Origin: Ruminococcaceae bacterium YRB3002
Lineage (GTDB): Bacteria; Bacillota; Clostridia; Saccharofermentanales; Saccharofermentanaceae
Reading direction: 5' to 3'
DNA length: 64,000 bases
NCBI GenBank assembly: GCA_900099715.1
Contig: FMTG01000004.1
Location: 124,001-188,000 of the forward strand
The position numbers and the translations under genes were made by a program. Positions 61,857 through 64,000 of this stretch are shown piece by piece (position 1 is the stretch's first letter; every line of letters begins with the position of its first letter). The notes beneath the pieces were generated by a model that had not been told where the DNA came from, ran no database searches, and was given only the letters and a program-made list of their open reading frames with translations.

Positions 61857-63681
61857 CCGTGATCCTCCCGCCTTCTCTGATATACCGGACTACCGAACCG
61901 TAAATAATGTCAGCCTCCGATTCGGGTCTGAACCTGATGTCATCAGGTTCCAGATCAGGGAATCTGTCCTTCAGGCGGTCAAGCACCAGGCCGGCAAAAT
62001 ACGTGATCCTTGGGTTGTCAATGCCAAGACGCGTCACACTTTCCTGATCCTTGAAGAGAACATGGGCATCATCCATCGCTACGATCTTCCCTTCTCTCAA
62101 GGCGCATATCCTGTCGCAGTGTGATGCTGCCTCATCCATGTTGTGTGTTACGAGCACGACGGTCTTTCCCCTGCCGCTAAGCTCTTTTATGAGCCTGAAC
62201 ATCTCGCGCCTGCCCTTGGGGTCCAGCCCTGCGGCAGGTTCGTCAAGCACGAGAACATCCGGATCCATAACAAGAACACCGGCCATGGCACAACGCCTCT
62301 TCTGGCCTCCCGACAGCTCGAAAGGACTTGTCTCAAGAACGCTTTCGTCCATGCCCACCAGATTCAGTGCCGCAATAACCCTGTCCCTGTGTTCTTCCTC
62401 AGGCACACCCATCTTCTTGAGACCAAAAGCAACATCCTTCATTACCGTCTCTTCAAAAAGCTGGTACTCGGGATACTGGAATACAAGCCCCACCTTGCTC
62501 CTTATCCTGCTGATATCCTTTTTATGAGCCGTATTGAGTATCTTGTCACCTGTCCTGATAAGCACCTCGCCCGATACCGGTGTGATCAGTGCATTAAGGT
62601 GGGATATCAGTGTAGTCTTCCCGCACCCTGACCTTCCTACGATGCCGAGGATCTCACCTCTCCTGACCGTCAGCTCGATCCTGTCGAGAGAGAAATCACC
62701 ACTGTCGTATCCGAAGGAGAGATCTTTGACCTCGATCACGACTTCCCCGCTGCATTTACTCTCCTGTCTGTCAGTTATCTCAGGCTCGTAATTACCATTA
62801 TCAGCAGATACAGACATCATCATATCAGCAGCTGCCACGGCCGCAGTTCTTACATCGTTGATATCTCTGTCAGAAGGGATCTCCAGACCCGTAAGTCTGC
62901 TGACCTCCGACAGAAATCTGTAATGCACGGGTCTGTCCAGATCTGCCGATCTTATCAGTTCTTCGCCGCTGAATATCTCCCTGGGAGTACCGGACCCGAT
63001 CACCGTGCCTTTCCTCATGACATATACTCTGGAGCATCTGGCCGCCTCATCCATATCATGTGTTATGGATACGAGTGTTATGCCTTTATCTGCCCTTATC
63101 TTCTCAACAAGTGTCAGAAATTCTGAACGGCTTACCGGGTCGAGCATAGCGGTTGACTCGTCCAGGATCATCACCTTAGGTCTCATCGCCAGGGCACCCG
63201 CTATCGCAAGCTTCTGCTTCTGGCCGCCTGACAGGCTTGCAGCCTCCATATGTCGCTTCTCATACAGGCCTACGGATTTGAGTGCCTCCGTAACTCTGTC
63301 CCTCAATTCAGGCAGCGGAACACCCAGATTCTCCGGTCCGAAAGCCACATCTTCTTCAACCGTGGTGCCTACTATCTGATTATCGGGATTCTGAAAGACA
63401 CAGGAGCAGTTCTCCCTGATATTCCAGAAAGTGCTGTCGTCTCTGGTATTGTATCCGAAAACTACGATATCGCCTTCAGTAGGCAGTTCCAGAACATCAA
63501 TGAGCTTGGCCAGTGTTGATTTGCCCGACCCGTTAGGTCCCAGGATAGCTACATAATCTCCCTGATCCACCTCAAGGCTTACGCCCCCCAATGCCATGTA
63601 ACCCCTTCCGGAGGGGTTCTCAGCATCATAGGAAAAAACAACATCCCTGACCTCTATCTGGTGTCCTTCATGTTCGCGCAT
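61846..63681 (-). CDS. Fused ECF transporter ATPase (EcfA1-EcfA2)
   Basis: A 611-residue protein holding two complete ABC ATPases. The first has Walker A GPNGSGKST near residue 48, signature LSGGQKQKLAIAGAL and Walker B VMILDESTAMLD. A linker with Ala/Met-rich and acidic residues follows (about 255-315). The second has Walker A GRSGCGKTT, the ECF-type Q-loop VFQYPEYQLFEETV, signature LSGGQKRRCAMAGVL and Walker B VLVLDEPAAGLD. It replaces the usual separate ecfA1 and ecfA2. The ATG at 63681 lacks a Shine-Dalgarno site and sits seven bases after a -10 box, so the mRNA may be leaderless. A TTG at 63687 is a weaker alternative. Confidence 0.92.
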   Translation of the reverse strand: MREHEGHQIEVRDVVFSYDAENPSGRGYMALGGVSLEVDQGDYVAILGPNGSGKSTLAKLIDVLELPTEGDIVVFGYNTRDDSTFWNIRENCSCVFQNPDNQIVGTTVEEDVAFGPENLGVPLPELRDRVTEALKSVGLYEKRHMEAASLSGGQKQKLAIAGALAMRPKVMILDESTAMLDPVSRSEFLTLVEKIRADKGITLVSITHDMDEAARCSRVYVMRKGTVIGSGTPREIFSGEELIRSADLDRPVHYRFLSEVSRLTGLEIPSDRDINDVRTAAVAAADMMMSVSADNGNYEPEITDRQESKCSGEVVIEVKDLSFGYDSGDFSLDRIELTVRRGEILGIVGRSGCGKTTLISHLNALITPVSGEVLIRTGDKILNTAHKKDISRIRSKVGLVFQYPEYQLFEETVMKDVAFGLKKMGVPEEEHRDRVIAALNLVGMDESVLETSPFELSGGQKRRCAMAGVLVMDPDVLVLDEPAAGLDPKGRREMFRLIKELSGRGKTVVLVTHNMDEAASHCDRICALREGKIVAMDDAHVLFKDQESVTRLGIDNPRITYFAGLVLDRLKDRFPDLEPDDIRFRPESEADIIYGSVVRYIREGGRITDAE

Positions 63682-63688
63682 ACGCAAG

Positions 63689-63717
63689 AGTATAAAAAAA
63701 ACGCAGGGAATTGTAAA
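63689..63717 (-). promoter_or_regulatory. ecfA promoter overlapping the rplQ terminator
   Basis: On the minus strand TTTACA (63712-63717) lies in the terminator loop, 17 bases from TATACT (63689-63694) after the T-tract. The expected start of transcription is at about 63681, the first base of the ATG. Confidence 0.7.
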
Positions 63718-63730
63718 CCTCCCTGCGTTT
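63695..63730 (-). terminator. Intrinsic terminator of the rplQ operon
   Basis: An 11-bp stem (AAACGCAGGGA with TCCCTGCGTTT) and 10-base loop is followed by a run of T on the minus strand. It lies about 25 bases after the rplQ stop codon. Confidence 0.95.
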
Positions 63731-63754
63731 GAATTAACAATTCAGTTCAGTGTA

Positions 63755-64000
63755 TTACACGAACTCGAGGATTGCCATCTCTGATCCGTCACCTCTTCTG
63801 GCGCCGATCTTAACGATCCTTGTATAGCCGCCTGCTCTGCCGGCATACCTGGGAGCGATCTCGTCATAGAGCTTGTTGACAGGATTGATAACGATTCCTT
63901 CCTCGTCGTGGCTCTTGTGGAGCCAGTACATTGCATCTCTTCTGGCTGCGAGCCTTGAGGGAGCGTCAACAGTTACTGTCTTTGTCTTGATCTCACGATC
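63755..64000 (-). CDS. rplQ: 50S ribosomal protein L17, C-terminal part
   Basis: The minus strand is open from the window edge to the TAA at 63755-63757. It encodes 81 residues matching the C-terminal part of L17: [20 protein letters not shown], then [20 protein letters not shown] and [14 protein letters not shown]. The start lies beyond the window. A terminator follows, and next come the ECF genes and truA, the usual order after the alpha operon. A different minus-strand reading frame over the same bases is a shadow. Confidence 0.95.
   Translation of the reverse strand, partial: DREIKTKTVTVDAPSRLAARRDAMYWLHKSHDEEGIVINPVNKLYDEIAPRYAGRAGGYTRIVKIGARRGDGSEMAILEFV

Noticed and set aside
63742-63969. 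75-codon minus-strand reading frame over the end of rplQ
   Set aside because: It is out of frame with the clear L17 sequence.

Overview
The window reads as chromosomal core DNA from an anaerobic Gram-positive bacterium of the class Clostridia. The supporting signs are pyruvate:ferredoxin oxidoreductase, a Gram-positive type IV pilus locus with no secretin, VanW, YfhO, Asp23-like and DUF6062 proteins, a DnaD/DnaC-like replication pair, and strong AGGAGG ribosome binding sites on most genes. I see no rRNA, CRISPR array, prophage or insertion sequence with its own transposase. The species cannot be named from the sequence alone.

Layout. 1-4.7 kb: the end of a YhgE/Pip membrane protein, a TetR regulator, a DUF362 protein, a GNAT acetyltransferase and tRNA-Gly(GCC). 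4.8-20.1 kb: a type IV pilus region. A minus-strand assembly operon (pilB, pilT, pilC, pilM, pilN-like, pilO-like) is followed by a separately promoted very short pilin and then a three-gene minor prepilin unit. The prepilin peptidase lies divergently at the head of a plus-strand operon (pilD, yebC, a P-loop/Asp23 fusion, a DUF6062 protein, a DsrE-like protein). A 647-residue pseudopilin-like, probable tip protein faces that operon across a shared terminator. 20.1-26.1 kb: two overlapping YfhO-type membrane protein genes and a DnaQ-like exonuclease. 26.1-31.6 kb: a lipid kinase and a PrsA/SurA-like foldase, an intergenic cluster of palindromic repeats, a 35-residue membrane peptide, an HtrA protease, an IMPACT protein and a Nudix-fold protein.

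31.7-42.7 kb: serS, rpmB, and a group made of nifJ, dnaD-like, dnaC-like, acpS and an SH3/degenerate NlpC-P60 protein, then a VanW protein. 42.8-47 kb: a HAD phosphatase, a phosphohexomutase and glutamine synthetase. 47-54.5 kb: envelope glycosylation genes (a YfhO protein divergent from a CsbB-type glycosyltransferase, a GT-C-like membrane protein, an initiating sugar transferase) with an Rrf2 regulator among them. 54.6-64 kb: cysK, cyclophilin, pncB, an SPFH/NfeD pair, truA, a ROK kinase, ecfT, a fused ecfA1-ecfA2 ATPase and the end of rplQ.

The most interesting points are these: minimal pilins of about 56-61 mature residues built with a PilB that carries a duplicated MshEN-type c-di-GMP-binding motif; a tightly coupled pilD-yebC-P-loop/Asp23-DUF6062-DsrE operon of unknown purpose; an apparently shared palindromic operator at the rrf2 and cysK promoters; three genes that look leaderless (TetR, GT-C, ecfA) in a genome that otherwise uses strong Shine-Dalgarno sites; and two enzyme-fold proteins (Nudix, NlpC/P60) that have lost catalytic residues.
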